A DNA stretch of 64,000 bases. Source: JBCBDX01 sp039822005. GTDB taxonomy: Bacteria > Pseudomonadota > Alphaproteobacteria > Rhizobiales > Rhizobiaceae. Below, one piece after another: positions 1-8,987 of the stretch (position 1 is its first letter; each line of letters opens with the position of its first letter). The translations under genes were made by a program, and so were the position numbers. The notes beneath the pieces were generated by a model that saw nothing but the letters and a program-made list of their open reading frames with translations, searched no databases and had not been told where the DNA came from. The stretch lies in contig JBCBMZ010000001.1 of the NCBI GenBank assembly GCA_039822005.1, positions 974,766-1,038,765 of the forward strand. The letters run 5' to 3'.

Positions 1-1171
1 TGTGTGACAGGCCGTCGACGCAAGGGCACATGACCATCGCGGTGGGGGCCACGCGATTGATCCAGCAGGCGTCGTGCCCGGCACCGGAGATGATGTCCAT
101 GTGTGAATAGCCGAGGCGCTCGGCGGCTTCGCGGATCATGCGCACGCAGTCTTCGTCAAACGCAGGCGGGTCAAACTGGCCGACAATCTCGGCTGAAAAT
201 TCAACGCCTGTGTCCTGGCAGAGTTTAGGCGCTTCGTTCATCAACCGGTCGACCATGCCGGTGAGCGTGTCGATTTCATGCGAACGGAAATCGACTGTAA
301 AAACCACCTTGCCGGGGATGATGTTGCGGCTGTTGGGATAGACATCGATATGGCCGATTGCGCCAACGGCGTTGGGCGCATTGTCCATGGCAATCTCGTG
401 AACGAGCTCAGTGATCCGCGCCAGGCCACGGCCTGCATTTTTGCGCATGGGCATGGGGGTGGAGCCCGTGTGGCTTTCCTTGCCGGTTACGGTGCATTCG
501 ATCCACCGCAGGCCTTGCCCGTGGGTGACAACCCCGATGTCTTTTTCTTGCGCCTCAAGGATCGGGCCTTGCTCGATGTGCAGCTCAAAGAAGGCGTGCA
601 TCTTGCGGTCGCCGACTTTTTCGTCGCCCTTCCAGCCGATGCGCTCCAGCTCGTCGCCAAAGCGTTTGCCCTCGGCGTCCACCTTGTCATAGGCCCAGTC
701 GAGGGTGTGGATGCCCGCAAATACGCCGGAGGCCAGCATGGCGGGCGCAAAGCGTGTGCCTTCCTCATTGGTCCAATTGGTGACGATGATGGGGTGCTTG
801 GTCTTGATGTCGAGGTCGTTCATCGTACGGATGATTTCCAACCCTGCCAGCACGCCGAGAACGCCGTCATATTTGCCGCCGGTCGGCTGCGTATCGAGGT
901 GCGAGCCGACATAGACGGGCAGGGCGTCCGGATCGGTGCCCTCGCGGCGCATGAACATGGTGCCCATCTCGTCAATGCCCATCGACAGCCCCGCATCATC
1001 ACACCATTTTTGAAACAGTCTGCGCCCTTCCGCGTCCTCATCGGTCAGGGTCTGGCGGTTGTTGCCGCCCGCAATGCCGGGGCCGATCTTGGCCATCTCC
1101 ATGAGGGCATCCCACAGGCGATCGCCGTCGATGCGCAGGTTCTCTCCGGGGGCAGGGGTGTGAGTGTTCAT
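1..1171 (-). CDS. N-carbamoyl-beta-alanine amidohydrolase (beta-ureidopropionase), cut by left edge
   Basis: This is an M20-family hydantoinase/carbamoylase, a metal-dependent cytoplasmic amidase that removes the carbamoyl group from N-carbamoyl-beta-alanine (or a related carbamoyl amino acid), the last step of reductive pyrimidine breakdown. I translated 390 residues from the ATG at 1171; the last 25 or so are outside the window. Expected metal ligands are visible: H91 in GSHLDT, D102 in KYDG, E136/E137 in NEEG and H198 in HIEQGP; H390 in the final GLSH would be the last one. The text resembles rhizobial beta-ureidopropionases. The gene diverges from a RutR-like regulator with a RutR-type operator between them, which favours the pyrimidine role over hydantoin use. 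The exact substrate is inferred. Confidence 0.88.
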   Translation of the reverse strand, partial: MNTHTPAPGENLRIDGDRLWDALMEMAKIGPGIAGGNNRQTLTDEDAEGRRLFQKWCDDAGLSMGIDEMGTMFMRREGTDPDALPVYVGSHLDTQPTGGKYDGVLGVLAGLEIIRTMNDLDIKTKHPIIVTNWTNEEGTRFAPAMLASGVFAGIHTLDWAYDKVDAEGKRFGDELERIGWKGDEKVGDRKMHAFFELHIEQGPILEAQEKDIGVVTHGQGLRWIECTVTGKESHTGSTPMPMRKNAGRGLARITELVHEIAMDNAPNAVGAIGHIDVYPNSRNIIPGKVVFTVDFRSHEIDTLTGMVDRLMNEAPKLCQDTGVEFSAEIVGQFDPPAFDEDCVRMIREAAERLGYSHMDIISGAGHDACWINRVAPTAMVMCPCVDGLSH

Positions 1172-1189
1172 GATCACGCTCTCAAAAAC

Positions 1190-1205
1190 TTGACTGCTTG
1201 GTCAA
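1190..1205. promoter_or_regulatory. RutR-type operator
   Basis: The sequence is TTGACTG-CT-TGGTCAA. It matches the E. coli RutR consensus TTGACCA-NN-TGGTCAA perfectly in the right half and at five of seven positions in the left half. It lies 18 bp upstream of the amidase ATG and about 76 bp upstream of the proposed regulator start, so it could control both divergent genes. Confidence 0.7.
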
Positions 1206-1281
1206 ATTCAAACGCTATGAAAGGCATGACATCGGGTCAAGTACGATTTACAGGCAAACGCATGCAAACAGGGGCATTGAA

Positions 1282-1929
1282 TTGACGAGCACGTCTGAGA
1301 AAAAGAATGGCGGCAAGTTAAGCCGTATTCAACTGGAAAACCGGGCGACGATCACACAGGCCGCGTTGGATGTATTTTCGACCGACGGGTATCGCGGCGC
1401 GACCGTTGACCGGATTGCAGAACGCGCCGGCATGTCGAAGACGAACCTCCTTTATTATTTTGGCTCCAAGGAAGAGGTATATGCCACCGTCATCGAGCAG
1501 ACGGTGGAAGAATGGTTGCAGCCCTTTGCAGATATCGATCCCGATGGTGATCCTATCGAAGAAATCCGCAAATATATCTCCATCAAGCTGAAGATGTCCG
1601 CGCAAAAGCCCGAAGCGTCGAAGCTGTTTGCTAATGAAATCCAACGTGGTGCGCCGCTCATGGGCAAGTTTTTGCGCACCCGATTGAAGGCATTAGTTGA
1701 TGAAAAAGCGGACGTCATCCGTTCATGGATTGATGCGGGCAGTTTGGCACCTGTCGATCCTTACCATCTCGTCTTCATGATTTGGGCGACCACGCAGCAT
1801 TATGCGGACTTCGACACGCAGGTTGAGGCGATCCTGGGCAGTGCCGTACGCAAGCCGGGCTTCCAAGAACAGGTGGGGCAGGCGGTGTTGAGCGTCGTCT
1901 TGAACGGCATACGCCCGCGCGATGAGTGA
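1282..1929 (+). CDS. RutR-like TetR-family transcriptional regulator
   Basis: A 215-residue TetR-family repressor. The N-terminal helix-turn-helix contains TVDRIAERAGMSKTNLLYYF, and the C-terminal half resembles the RutR/YcdC ligand-binding domain. In E. coli RutR senses uracil and thymine and controls pyrimidine use. I chose the TTG at 1282 because the protein then begins a typical distance before the helix-turn-helix and a GGGG stretch lies upstream; the frame stays open back to a TTG at 1198, but that lies inside the operator. The gene overlaps the following hydrolase by 8 bp, so the two are translationally coupled. The divergent pyrimidine amidase and the operator support the assignment. 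Confidence 0.8.
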   Translation: MTSTSEKKNGGKLSRIQLENRATITQAALDVFSTDGYRGATVDRIAERAGMSKTNLLYYFGSKEEVYATVIEQTVEEWLQPFADIDPDGDPIEEIRKYISIKLKMSAQKPEASKLFANEIQRGAPLMGKFLRTRLKALVDEKADVIRSWIDAGSLAPVDPYHLVFMIWATTQHYADFDTQVEAILGSAVRKPGFQEQVGQAVLSVVLNGIRPRDE

Positions 1930-2821
1930 TTTACGCGACGAGCTGGCGCAGCTGCTTGGCTATGCAGATTTGGAGCCGCATTTTGGTGCTGTGGAGACCG
2001 TCGGGCGGGAAGTGTCCGGCAATGCGGAGGTCTTGAATTTGCGCTTCGAGACTTTTGATGGTGAGGTTGCGCCCAGTTGGTTTGTGCTACCAGAAAGGCG
2101 CACTGGGCCCGTTCCCGCGGTTCTCTATCTCCATGCGCACGGCAATCGATACGATATTGGGCGGCAGGAGCTTTTTGACGGGCGTCGCGCACTACAAAGC
2201 GCTTATTGCGAAAAGCTTATTGCGCTTGGCTTTGCGGTTCTTTGCGTTGAGATGCCGTGCTTTGGGGCGCGGCAAGAGCCGAATGAATCGTCACGCTCAA
2301 AAGCGCATCTTTGGAACGGAACGACGCTGTTCGGACGCATGTTGCACGAGTTGAGATGCGGGATGACTTTCCTGTGCGAACATCCGGAGATCGATGAGAA
2401 ACGCATTGTGACGCTCGGTATCTCCATGGGTGGGACGCAGGCTTACTGGTTGGCAGCCATGGATGAACGCATCGCGGCAGCAGTGAGCCTTTGCTCATTT
2501 GCCGATTTGCGGTGTCTGGTTAAGTCCGGCAACCACGACAAACACGGCCATTATATGAGCGTGCCGGGTTTGCTCAAAGTCGCTTCTACCGGTCAGATTG
2601 CCGGATTGGTGGCGCCTCGACCAATTTTTATTGGCGCTGGTATGAAGGATTGGAGCTCTCCGCCTGACTGTTTTGATATGGCGCGCGCAGAGCTTGAGCA
2701 GCTATACCGGCATCGCAGTGCACAAAAGTCATTGCGATTCCATGTGGAGCCAGACGGGGGGCATGAAGAAACGTCAGCGGTGCGTGAGGCTGTTCTGCGC
2801 TTTTTGCGCGCAATGGTTTGA
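1922..2821 (+). CDS. alpha/beta hydrolase (dienelactone hydrolase / acetyl-xylan-esterase-like)
   Basis: A 299-residue soluble alpha/beta hydrolase. The nucleophile elbow is GISMGG with Ser168. Likely acid and base are D243 (MKDW) and H281 (GGHEE), and HAHG at 71-74 fits the oxyanion side. There is no signal peptide, so it acts in the cytoplasm. The start overlaps the end of the RutR-like gene by 8 bp, meaning they are made together. The substrate is unknown. By context it may cleave an ester or amide linked to pyrimidine breakdown, but E. coli RutD is shorter and the similarity is only at the fold level. Confidence 0.75.
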   Translation: MSDLRDELAQLLGYADLEPHFGAVETVGREVSGNAEVLNLRFETFDGEVAPSWFVLPERRTGPVPAVLYLHAHGNRYDIGRQELFDGRRALQSAYCEKLIALGFAVLCVEMPCFGARQEPNESSRSKAHLWNGTTLFGRMLHELRCGMTFLCEHPEIDEKRIVTLGISMGGTQAYWLAAMDERIAAAVSLCSFADLRCLVKSGNHDKHGHYMSVPGLLKVASTGQIAGLVAPRPIFIGAGMKDWSSPPDCFDMARAELEQLYRHRSAQKSLRFHVEPDGGHEETSAVREAVLRFLRAMV

Positions 2822-2861
2822 ATCCTCCAGTATTTAGTCGCGCCGAGCGTGCGGTGGGTGC

Positions 2862-2890
2862 TTGACAGCATCGCCCATGATTGGTGTAGC
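2862..2890 (+). promoter_or_regulatory. candidate sigma-70 promoter of the sugar ABC operon
   Basis: A perfect -35 box TTGACA at 2862 is followed after 17 bp by TGTAGC, a weak -10 box. The ATG of the binding-protein gene is 46 bp further on. This is a sequence match only. Confidence 0.4.
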
Positions 2891-2935
2891 TTTCATCCAA
2901 TGTCGCGTGTCGCGGCTATTGGGAGGAAATTTAAG

Positions 2936-4225
2936 ATGCATTTTCGCAAGCGCGGCTTGGCCGCATTGTCGTGTGCCGTATCCATGGCGGCAATTTCAGC
3001 AACGCAGGCTTCTGCAACAGAAATCAACTTTATGATTTCCGATGTCGACGGCAAGGTTGGCACTTTGCAAGAGTTCATCGATCGCTACAAGGAAGTCGCA
3101 CCGGACGTGACCGTTAACCTCAACCAGGTTGGCTACAACGTTATCCGCGAGCAGTTGCCCAGCCAACTGGAAGCTGGAACCGGCCCAGATATGGCGTTCG
3201 TTACGAACCTTGGCGGCCTGAACCCCTATTATGTTGATTTGACCCCATATGTTGATGCTGATGCGTGGGAAGATGCTTATGGCGCGGTTCTGGCTTGGTA
3301 TCGCGTCGGCGATCGCGACGGCATCTATGCTTTCCACACCGAGCTGACTGTAACCGGCCCTTACATCAACCGAACCATGTTTGAAGAGGCGGGCGTTGAA
3401 GTGCCAGCTCCGGGTGCGACATGGGATGACTGGGCCGAAGCTGCCGCCGCTGTTCAGGAAGCATCTGGCTCTTATGCCGGTATGGTTATGGACCGTTCAG
3501 GTCACCGCATGGCGGGTCCTGCAATGTCTTACGGCGCTGCTTACTTTGATGATGCTGGCAATCTGATTGTTGACGATGGCTTCAAGACTTTTGCAGGCAA
3601 GATGATTGAGTGGCACGAATCCGGCCTGATGCCGCCGGACATCTGGCCTGCGGTATCCGGTGCGCGCTATGCGAATGGTAATGAGCTGTTCTTCAACGAG
3701 GAAGTGCCGTTCTACATGTCCGGTTCCTGGAACATTGGTAACGTACAGTCCAACGTTGGGGATAAGTTTGACTGGGCCGTTGCGCCGGTTCCCTGTGGCC
3801 CGGCCGGTTGCGGTGTCATGCCGGGCGGTGCTGGCATGGTTGCTTTCGACCAAGGTCAGTCAGACGACGTGAAGGAAGCCGCTGCACGTTTCGTTGCATG
3901 GATGGCTGATGAGGCACAAGCCAAGGAATGGTATGGCAAGACCTTTGCGATCCCTGCCCATGCCAAGATCCAGGCTGAGGGCGTTGACTACACGGCGTTC
4001 GGTGGCGACCCGAAAGTATCTGAGGGTCTTAACCTCTTTGCTGCTGGCGCAGCAGCGGCCGCCGAGCAAACACCACAAGCATACCAGCTTCAGGGATCTC
4101 GCTTCGGCTTTGTTATGTACAACGCGACCGTGGAGTTCCTCTCTCAGGTGATGAACGGCGACATGTCGCTTGAAGAAGCCTTCATGCGCATGGAAGCGGA
4201 CATTGCTGACAAGACCGCTGGCTAA
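2936..4225 (+). CDS. sugar ABC transporter substrate-binding protein
   Basis: A 429-residue periplasmic solute-binding protein of the extracellular-solute-binding family 1 (MalE/UgpB type). It begins with a clear Sec signal: basic MHFRKR, a hydrophobic stretch, and a likely cleavage after ASA near residue 24. The ATG at 2936 is preceded by a strong GGGAGGA ribosome site. Two permeases and an ATPase follow, so it delivers a sugar or sugar derivative to that importer. The ligand cannot be read from the sequence; three downstream dehydrogenases suggest a sugar or cyclitol that is oxidised after uptake. Confidence 0.88.
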   Translation: MHFRKRGLAALSCAVSMAAISATQASATEINFMISDVDGKVGTLQEFIDRYKEVAPDVTVNLNQVGYNVIREQLPSQLEAGTGPDMAFVTNLGGLNPYYVDLTPYVDADAWEDAYGAVLAWYRVGDRDGIYAFHTELTVTGPYINRTMFEEAGVEVPAPGATWDDWAEAAAAVQEASGSYAGMVMDRSGHRMAGPAMSYGAAYFDDAGNLIVDDGFKTFAGKMIEWHESGLMPPDIWPAVSGARYANGNELFFNEEVPFYMSGSWNIGNVQSNVGDKFDWAVAPVPCGPAGCGVMPGGAGMVAFDQGQSDDVKEAAARFVAWMADEAQAKEWYGKTFAIPAHAKIQAEGVDYTAFGGDPKVSEGLNLFAAGAAAAAEQTPQAYQLQGSRFGFVMYNATVEFLSQVMNGDMSLEEAFMRMEADIADKTAG

Positions 4226-4255
4226 TCCGCCTGGCTTGTCTTGAATTTTGAAGAA

Positions 4256-4286
4256 GGCCGGGAGCTCCAATACTCCCGGCCTTTTT
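4256..4286 (+). terminator. hairpin with T run between binding-protein and permease genes
   Basis: Nine-base arms GGCCGGGAG and CTCCCGGCC enclose an 8-base loop and are followed by five T. It sits inside the operon, so it probably acts as a partial terminator or protects the 3' end of the binding-protein message, giving more binding protein than permease. Confidence 0.8.
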
Positions 4287-4317
4287 GTCCCGCTGAATCG
4301 CGAAAGTTGAGCGCAGC

Positions 4318-5751
4318 ATGAACCCGACCGGTCTTGTCGTCACGATTATTTTGCTCCTTTGGAGTGTGGGTGGCACCATTTGGTTGCTGGCGCAGCGGCG
4401 CTACACACTCGTGCAATTGCCGCGCTTTGCGATGGATCTGTTGGGTTTTCCTGTTGAATTGGCGCAAAGCGTGTGGGGTCGCGGCGGTGTGCCGTACGCG
4501 CTCTTGCTGCCCAACATGCTCATCTTCGGCTTTTTTACATTTCTGCCGATGATCCTAAATTTTTGGGTATCGGTCACGGGCGGTGAAAGCATTTCGCTTT
4601 TGTCCAGGCCCTTTGTGGGTATCGCCAACTATGCTGACATTTTCAACTGCCAGAACTTCTTCAGCCCCAACACATGCTCCAATGCCGGCCAAAGTTTCTG
4701 GGTGGCAATGGGCAACACGCTCCTGTTCGTGGCCATTCAAGTGCCGGTCTTGTGTGTGGTTGCGCTTGCCACGGCGCTTGTCGTTAACATGTCAATTGCC
4801 GGGCGTGGTTTTTGGCGCGCCATGTTCTTTTATCCGGTCATGCTGTCCCCTGTTGTAATCGCCAATATCTGGCAGTGGGTGCTGCACCGCCGTGGGATAT
4901 TGAACGATACGATTGGCGATACGAGCACCGTTATTACCAATCTCGCCGGGCGCGCAGGCTTTGACATTGTGATGACCATCATAGTGGCCGTGCTGCTATT
5001 GTTGCTGTCGGAACGGACATTGCGCTCACGCGCTGAACCGTCGCTGCTTTGGGGTTCATTTTTCGCCATTTTGATTGCGCTGGTTTTCGCGTGGGCCAAC
5101 CCGATCTCGTTCGTCGGACCCGCGTTTGACGGCTGGTCGTTCTGGGTGGGGGCGGCCCTTGCCGCGGGCCTTGTTTGGATGATTGCCAGTGAGCACTCGC
5201 TTGCGCGCGTGGCAATTGTGGCATTGGGCGTACTATCGGTCCTTTTGCTACTATCCATCCAATTTGATGCGGTCTTTGACTTTGGCCGCCACCGTCCGAT
5301 CAACTGGCTGGTCACACCCAACACCGGGTGGCCGTTCTTTTGGCTCGTTTTCGTCTTTACCTGGTCGCACATGGGTTTTTACATGCTCATCCTGCTGGCA
5401 GGCCTCCAAGCAATCCCGAAAGATTTGTACGAGGCGGCGAAGATGGATGCTGCCAAACCAGCCCGTGTGTTTTTCCGGATCACGTTCCCGCTGCTCATGC
5501 CGACATTTACCGTTGTTGTCGTTCTGGCGCTGATCCGTGGCTTCCAGGTTTTCGATGAAGTCTATCTGCTCACCGGCGGCGGGCCGGGTCGCGAGACCTT
5601 CATGGTGGTTCAGAACATTTATGAAGAAGCGTTTCAGGGCGAAAATCCGAACTATGGCGAAGCGGCTGCCGGATCGGTGCTGATGGCGGTGGTGATCGCG
5701 ATATTCACAGGCATCCAACTTTACGCCACGCGGCGCCAGTCGGATTTGTGA
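4318..5751 (+). CDS. sugar ABC transporter permease (MalF-like), oversized
   Basis: A 477-residue inner-membrane permease of the binding-protein-dependent sugar type. The C-terminal part has the cytoplasmic EAA loop (EAAKMDAAKPARVFF...) that docks the ATPase. Most family members have about 300 residues. Here there is an extra hydrophobic segment near the N-terminus and an inserted block between about residues 215 and 330 containing several more hydrophobic helices. It follows the binding-protein gene after the hairpin and precedes the MalG-like partner by 13 bp. The sugar-permease assignment is firm; the role of the inserted helices is unknown. Confidence 0.88.
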   Translation: MNPTGLVVTIILLLWSVGGTIWLLAQRRYTLVQLPRFAMDLLGFPVELAQSVWGRGGVPYALLLPNMLIFGFFTFLPMILNFWVSVTGGESISLLSRPFVGIANYADIFNCQNFFSPNTCSNAGQSFWVAMGNTLLFVAIQVPVLCVVALATALVVNMSIAGRGFWRAMFFYPVMLSPVVIANIWQWVLHRRGILNDTIGDTSTVITNLAGRAGFDIVMTIIVAVLLLLLSERTLRSRAEPSLLWGSFFAILIALVFAWANPISFVGPAFDGWSFWVGAALAAGLVWMIASEHSLARVAIVALGVLSVLLLLSIQFDAVFDFGRHRPINWLVTPNTGWPFFWLVFVFTWSHMGFYMLILLAGLQAIPKDLYEAAKMDAAKPARVFFRITFPLLMPTFTVVVVLALIRGFQVFDEVYLLTGGGPGRETFMVVQNIYEEAFQGENPNYGEAAAGSVLMAVVIAIFTGIQLYATRRQSDL

Positions 5752-5764
5752 GGGGGAGGTAGCG

Positions 5765-6853
5765 ATGGCAGCTTCAGATGTTGGCACTTTCCTGACCAGA
5801 ACAGCGGGTGGACGCAACAAGGCTTCGCGTATCGGCACAACCGATGTGCTGGCCTACTCATACCTTGTATTTGGCGTTTTGATCGTCCTCATCCCCGTGT
5901 TGTGGACCTTCATGTCATCCATAAAGCCGGAAGAGGCGATTGACAGTTTTGACACGCGTATCTTGCCCTATGATCAGATTGAGACCGAGATACCGGGTGT
6001 CGGCCTGAAGTCGGTGTGGGTGTGGGACAAGGAAGACGGAACGAGCGAAGAAGTCTTCAAGGCGGGACCGACGCGTTCCATGACCGATGTCGCGCCGATC
6101 GATGATCCGGATGCGGTTGAACAGGCACCGCGCCGCCAGCTTCGCATGGCCGAAGAGTTGCGTGTGGCGACGGAGAACTACCTCGACCCGATCCTCAAAC
6201 GTAATGGGCAGGATAGCTTCAACTTCTTCACTTATTTCTATAATTCGACCTTTGTTACCGTCGTGGCGACCATCATTACGTTGCTTATCAATTCGATGGC
6301 TGCGTTTGCGCTCTCCAAGTACAAGTTCAGGGGGCGGCTTACGTTCACACTTTTGATCGTGGCGACCCTTCTGATCCCGTCTACCATCATTCTTGTCTCG
6401 CTGTTCTTCGTTGTTTGGTCGTTCGGTATTTTTGGATCGTTATGGGGCGTCATCATTCCCGCCGCTGCAACACCGACCGGCGTCTTTTTACTCCGCCAAT
6501 ATATGCTGACGATTCCTGATGAACTCTTGGAAGCGGCGCGGATGGATGCCGCCTCCGAATGGCTCATTTATTGGCGGATCATTCTGCCGTTGTCGCTGCC
6601 GGCTTTGTCCGTGCTGGCGATCCTGTCGGTGATCTGGCGCTGGAACGATTTCCTTTGGCCGCTGATCGTTTTGATATCTGATCCGGAGGCGCACACGCTC
6701 CAAATTGGCCTGACGGCTTTCTCCGGCGAATTTAACACTGACTACCACTATATTCTGGCGATGACTGTGGTGTTGCTCATTCCGGTCACGCTGGTCTTTG
6801 TATGGCTGCAACGCTTCATCACCACCGGCATCGCAACCACGGGTTTGAAATAA
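5765..6853 (+). CDS. sugar ABC transporter permease (MalG-like)
   Basis: A 362-residue inner-membrane permease, partner of the upstream MalF-like protein. After the first transmembrane helix (about residues 30-50) comes an acidic soluble stretch of about 90 residues, then five further helices. The EAA loop reads EAARMDAASEWLIYWR. Family members usually have about 280 residues, so the soluble insert after helix 1, probably periplasmic, is extra. The stop overlaps the ATG of the ATPase gene by one base. A GGGGGAGG ribosome site precedes the start. Confidence 0.88.
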   Translation: MAASDVGTFLTRTAGGRNKASRIGTTDVLAYSYLVFGVLIVLIPVLWTFMSSIKPEEAIDSFDTRILPYDQIETEIPGVGLKSVWVWDKEDGTSEEVFKAGPTRSMTDVAPIDDPDAVEQAPRRQLRMAEELRVATENYLDPILKRNGQDSFNFFTYFYNSTFVTVVATIITLLINSMAAFALSKYKFRGRLTFTLLIVATLLIPSTIILVSLFFVVWSFGIFGSLWGVIIPAAATPTGVFLLRQYMLTIPDELLEAARMDAASEWLIYWRIILPLSLPALSVLAILSVIWRWNDFLWPLIVLISDPEAHTLQIGLTAFSGEFNTDYHYILAMTVVLLIPVTLVFVWLQRFITTGIATTGLK

Positions 6854-7941
6854 TGACAGAAAACGCACTTCAACTCGACCAAATCCGCAAATCCTTTGGT
6901 GCAGTCGATGTCATTCACGGCATTGACCTGGAAGTTAAGGAGGGCGAGTTTGTCGTTTTCGTCGGGCCGTCCGGTTGTGGCAAGTCCACGCTTTTGCGCC
7001 TTATTGCCGGCCTTGAAGATGTCACCAGCGGTGACATCATTTTGGGTGGGCGACGTGTTAATGATGTGCCCGCTTCAGAGCGCGGCCTCTCGATGGTGTT
7101 CCAGTCTTATGCGCTCTACCCGCACATGACCGTGCGCAAGAACCTGTCATTCGGCTTGGAGAATTTGCGGGTCGATAAAGCCGAAATTGACACCCGCGTT
7201 GATGGGGCCGCGAAGCTTTTGCAGATCGATCATTTGCTTGAGCGGCGTCCGGGACAATTGTCCGGCGGTCAGCGCCAAAGGGTGGCGATTGGCCGCTCCA
7301 TTGTCCGCGAACCGACGATCTTCCTTTTTGATGAACCGCTGTCCAACTTGGATGCAGAGCTGCGTTTGCAGATGCGCGTCGAGATCGCCAATCTCCATGC
7401 GCAGCTCGGCAATACGATGATCTATGTTACCCATGACCAAGTCGAAGCCATGACAATGGCCAACCGCATTGTCGTGCTGCGCGGCGGGTTGGTTGAGCAA
7501 ATTGGCAAACCACTTGACCTTTATAATGCGCCAGCCAACCGGTTTGTCGGTGGCTTCATGGGGGCGCCGCAGATGAATTTCCTGAAAGCCAAGACCGAAA
7601 AAGGTGGGCTGATTATGGAGTGCGGGCGCAAGGGCAAGATCGATTTGGACGGCACAGCGGCGGGCAAAGAAGTGACAGTAGGTGTGCGACCCGAAGCGCT
7701 GAATGTTTCGCTTGATGGCGCAGGTGACGTAAAGGCGACGGTATCCTCCTTCGAGCAATTGGGCGCGATTACCTATATATATTCCGAATTGGGGAGCGGT
7801 GAGCGTTTGACGCTCCAACTCCCAAGCCAGATGCTGTTGGAGCGCGGTCAAGAGATCGGCGTTACCATGCCGATGGATCGCTTGCATGTGTTCTCCAATG
7901 ATGAGAGCGGGCGGGCCATCGTCAACGCTAAGGTGCACTGA
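6853..7941 (+). CDS. sugar ABC transporter ATP-binding protein (UgpC/MalK type)
   Basis: A 362-residue ATPase that powers the preceding importer from the cytoplasmic face. Motifs in order: Walker A GPSGCGKST near residue 38, signature LSGGQRQR, Walker B FLFDEP, and switch His in THDQVEA. The C-terminal third is the TOBE/OB-type regulatory region usual for MalK and UgpC. The frame is open to 6802, but the ATG at 6853 gives the normal N-terminus and overlaps the preceding stop as TAATG. A dehydrogenase gene follows after 5 bp. Confidence 0.92.
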   Translation: MTENALQLDQIRKSFGAVDVIHGIDLEVKEGEFVVFVGPSGCGKSTLLRLIAGLEDVTSGDIILGGRRVNDVPASERGLSMVFQSYALYPHMTVRKNLSFGLENLRVDKAEIDTRVDGAAKLLQIDHLLERRPGQLSGGQRQRVAIGRSIVREPTIFLFDEPLSNLDAELRLQMRVEIANLHAQLGNTMIYVTHDQVEAMTMANRIVVLRGGLVEQIGKPLDLYNAPANRFVGGFMGAPQMNFLKAKTEKGGLIMECGRKGKIDLDGTAAGKEVTVGVRPEALNVSLDGAGDVKATVSSFEQLGAITYIYSELGSGERLTLQLPSQMLLERGQEIGVTMPMDRLHVFSNDESGRAIVNAKVH

Positions 7942-7946
7942 GCTCA

Positions 7947-8987
7947 ATGCCTAAAACGATGAAGGTTGGTTTGATCGGAACCGGAATGGTCAGCGGCACC
8001 TATGTTGATGCTGTCGCGAACGCTGGCGGGCGCATCGAAGTTGTTTCGGTCGCCGCAAGCCGCCTTGCCAGTGCGCAGGCGTTTGTCGCCAAGCACCGCC
8101 TGTCGGCGACCGCGACCGATGTTGCGGATATGGTGCGCAACCGTTCCCTTGACTTTGTGCTTTTAACAACGCCGCCGAATGCCCGGATGGACATTGTGCA
8201 TGCCTTTGCCGAAATGGGAACTCCCATCTTGATGGAAAAGCCGGTCGAAAGAACTTTGGCCGCAGCTCGACAATTGGTCATCGCTTGCGAAGATGTGCAT
8301 GTGCCGCTGGGGATCATGTTTCAGCACCGCGCGCGGCCGTCAGCGCAAGCCATGCGCGACATGCTGGAAAAGCGCGAGGCGGGTCCGCTTCACGCCGCTG
8401 AAATCAGCGTGCCTTGGTGGCGCGAGCAGGCCTACTATGATGAACCGGGCCGCGGGACTTACGCGCGCGACGGTGGTGGCGTCCTAATCAGCCAGGCGAT
8501 CCATACGCTCGATCTGGCGCTGACTTTTACCGGCCAGCCGGCTTCCGTACAGGCGATGACCGCCACAACCGGATTTCACAAAATGGAAGCTGAAGACTTT
8601 GTGTCTGTCGGTGTTCAATTTGAAAATGGTGCGGTTGGAAGTGTCTTTGCATCGACAGCCAGCTATCCCGGTCGTGCCGAAGAGATCATTTTGCACTACG
8701 CGAACATAAGCGTTCGGCTACAGTCGAACATTTTGGAAGTGGTTGATCAGAAAACCGGTAAGACCGAAACAACTGGCGCAAGCACAGCGTCTGGTGCCGG
8801 TGCTGATCCCATGGCGTTCACGTCCGATTGGCATCGTTTCATGATCGAGAACTTTGCGGATCATCTCGACAATGGTACGCCGCTTTTTGCTCCCGGGCGG
8901 TCCGCTTTGGCGGTGCATGAACTCATAGCCGCTATTGAATTGTCGGGGCGCGAAGGGCAGCGAGTGACAGTGCGTGAGGTAACATGA
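7947..8987 (+). CDS. Gfo/Idh/MocA family oxidoreductase (first of three)
   Basis: A 346-residue NAD(P)-dependent dehydrogenase. The Rossmann nucleotide site reads GLIGTGMVS near residue 8, the family Lys is in MEKP at 96-99, and the C-terminal catalytic region has QAIHTLD. Members oxidise or reduce hydroxyls of sugars and cyclitols, or bring about keto-sugar eliminations. Five bases separate it from the ABC ATPase gene and it overlaps the next dehydrogenase by 4 bp, so it belongs to the transport operon and probably acts on the imported compound. The exact substrate is unknown. Confidence 0.85.
   Translation: MPKTMKVGLIGTGMVSGTYVDAVANAGGRIEVVSVAASRLASAQAFVAKHRLSATATDVADMVRNRSLDFVLLTTPPNARMDIVHAFAEMGTPILMEKPVERTLAAARQLVIACEDVHVPLGIMFQHRARPSAQAMRDMLEKREAGPLHAAEISVPWWREQAYYDEPGRGTYARDGGGVLISQAIHTLDLALTFTGQPASVQAMTATTGFHKMEAEDFVSVGVQFENGAVGSVFASTASYPGRAEEIILHYANISVRLQSNILEVVDQKTGKTETTGASTASGAGADPMAFTSDWHRFMIENFADHLDNGTPLFAPGRSALAVHELIAAIELSGREGQRVTVREVT

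Noticed and set aside
278..1285. 335-codon open frame on the plus strand
   Set aside because: It is antisense to the amidase, whose translation matches its family throughout; the plus-strand product resembles nothing and runs into the operator.
7147..7947. 266-codon frame on the minus strand
   Set aside because: Antisense shadow of the sugar ABC ATPase.
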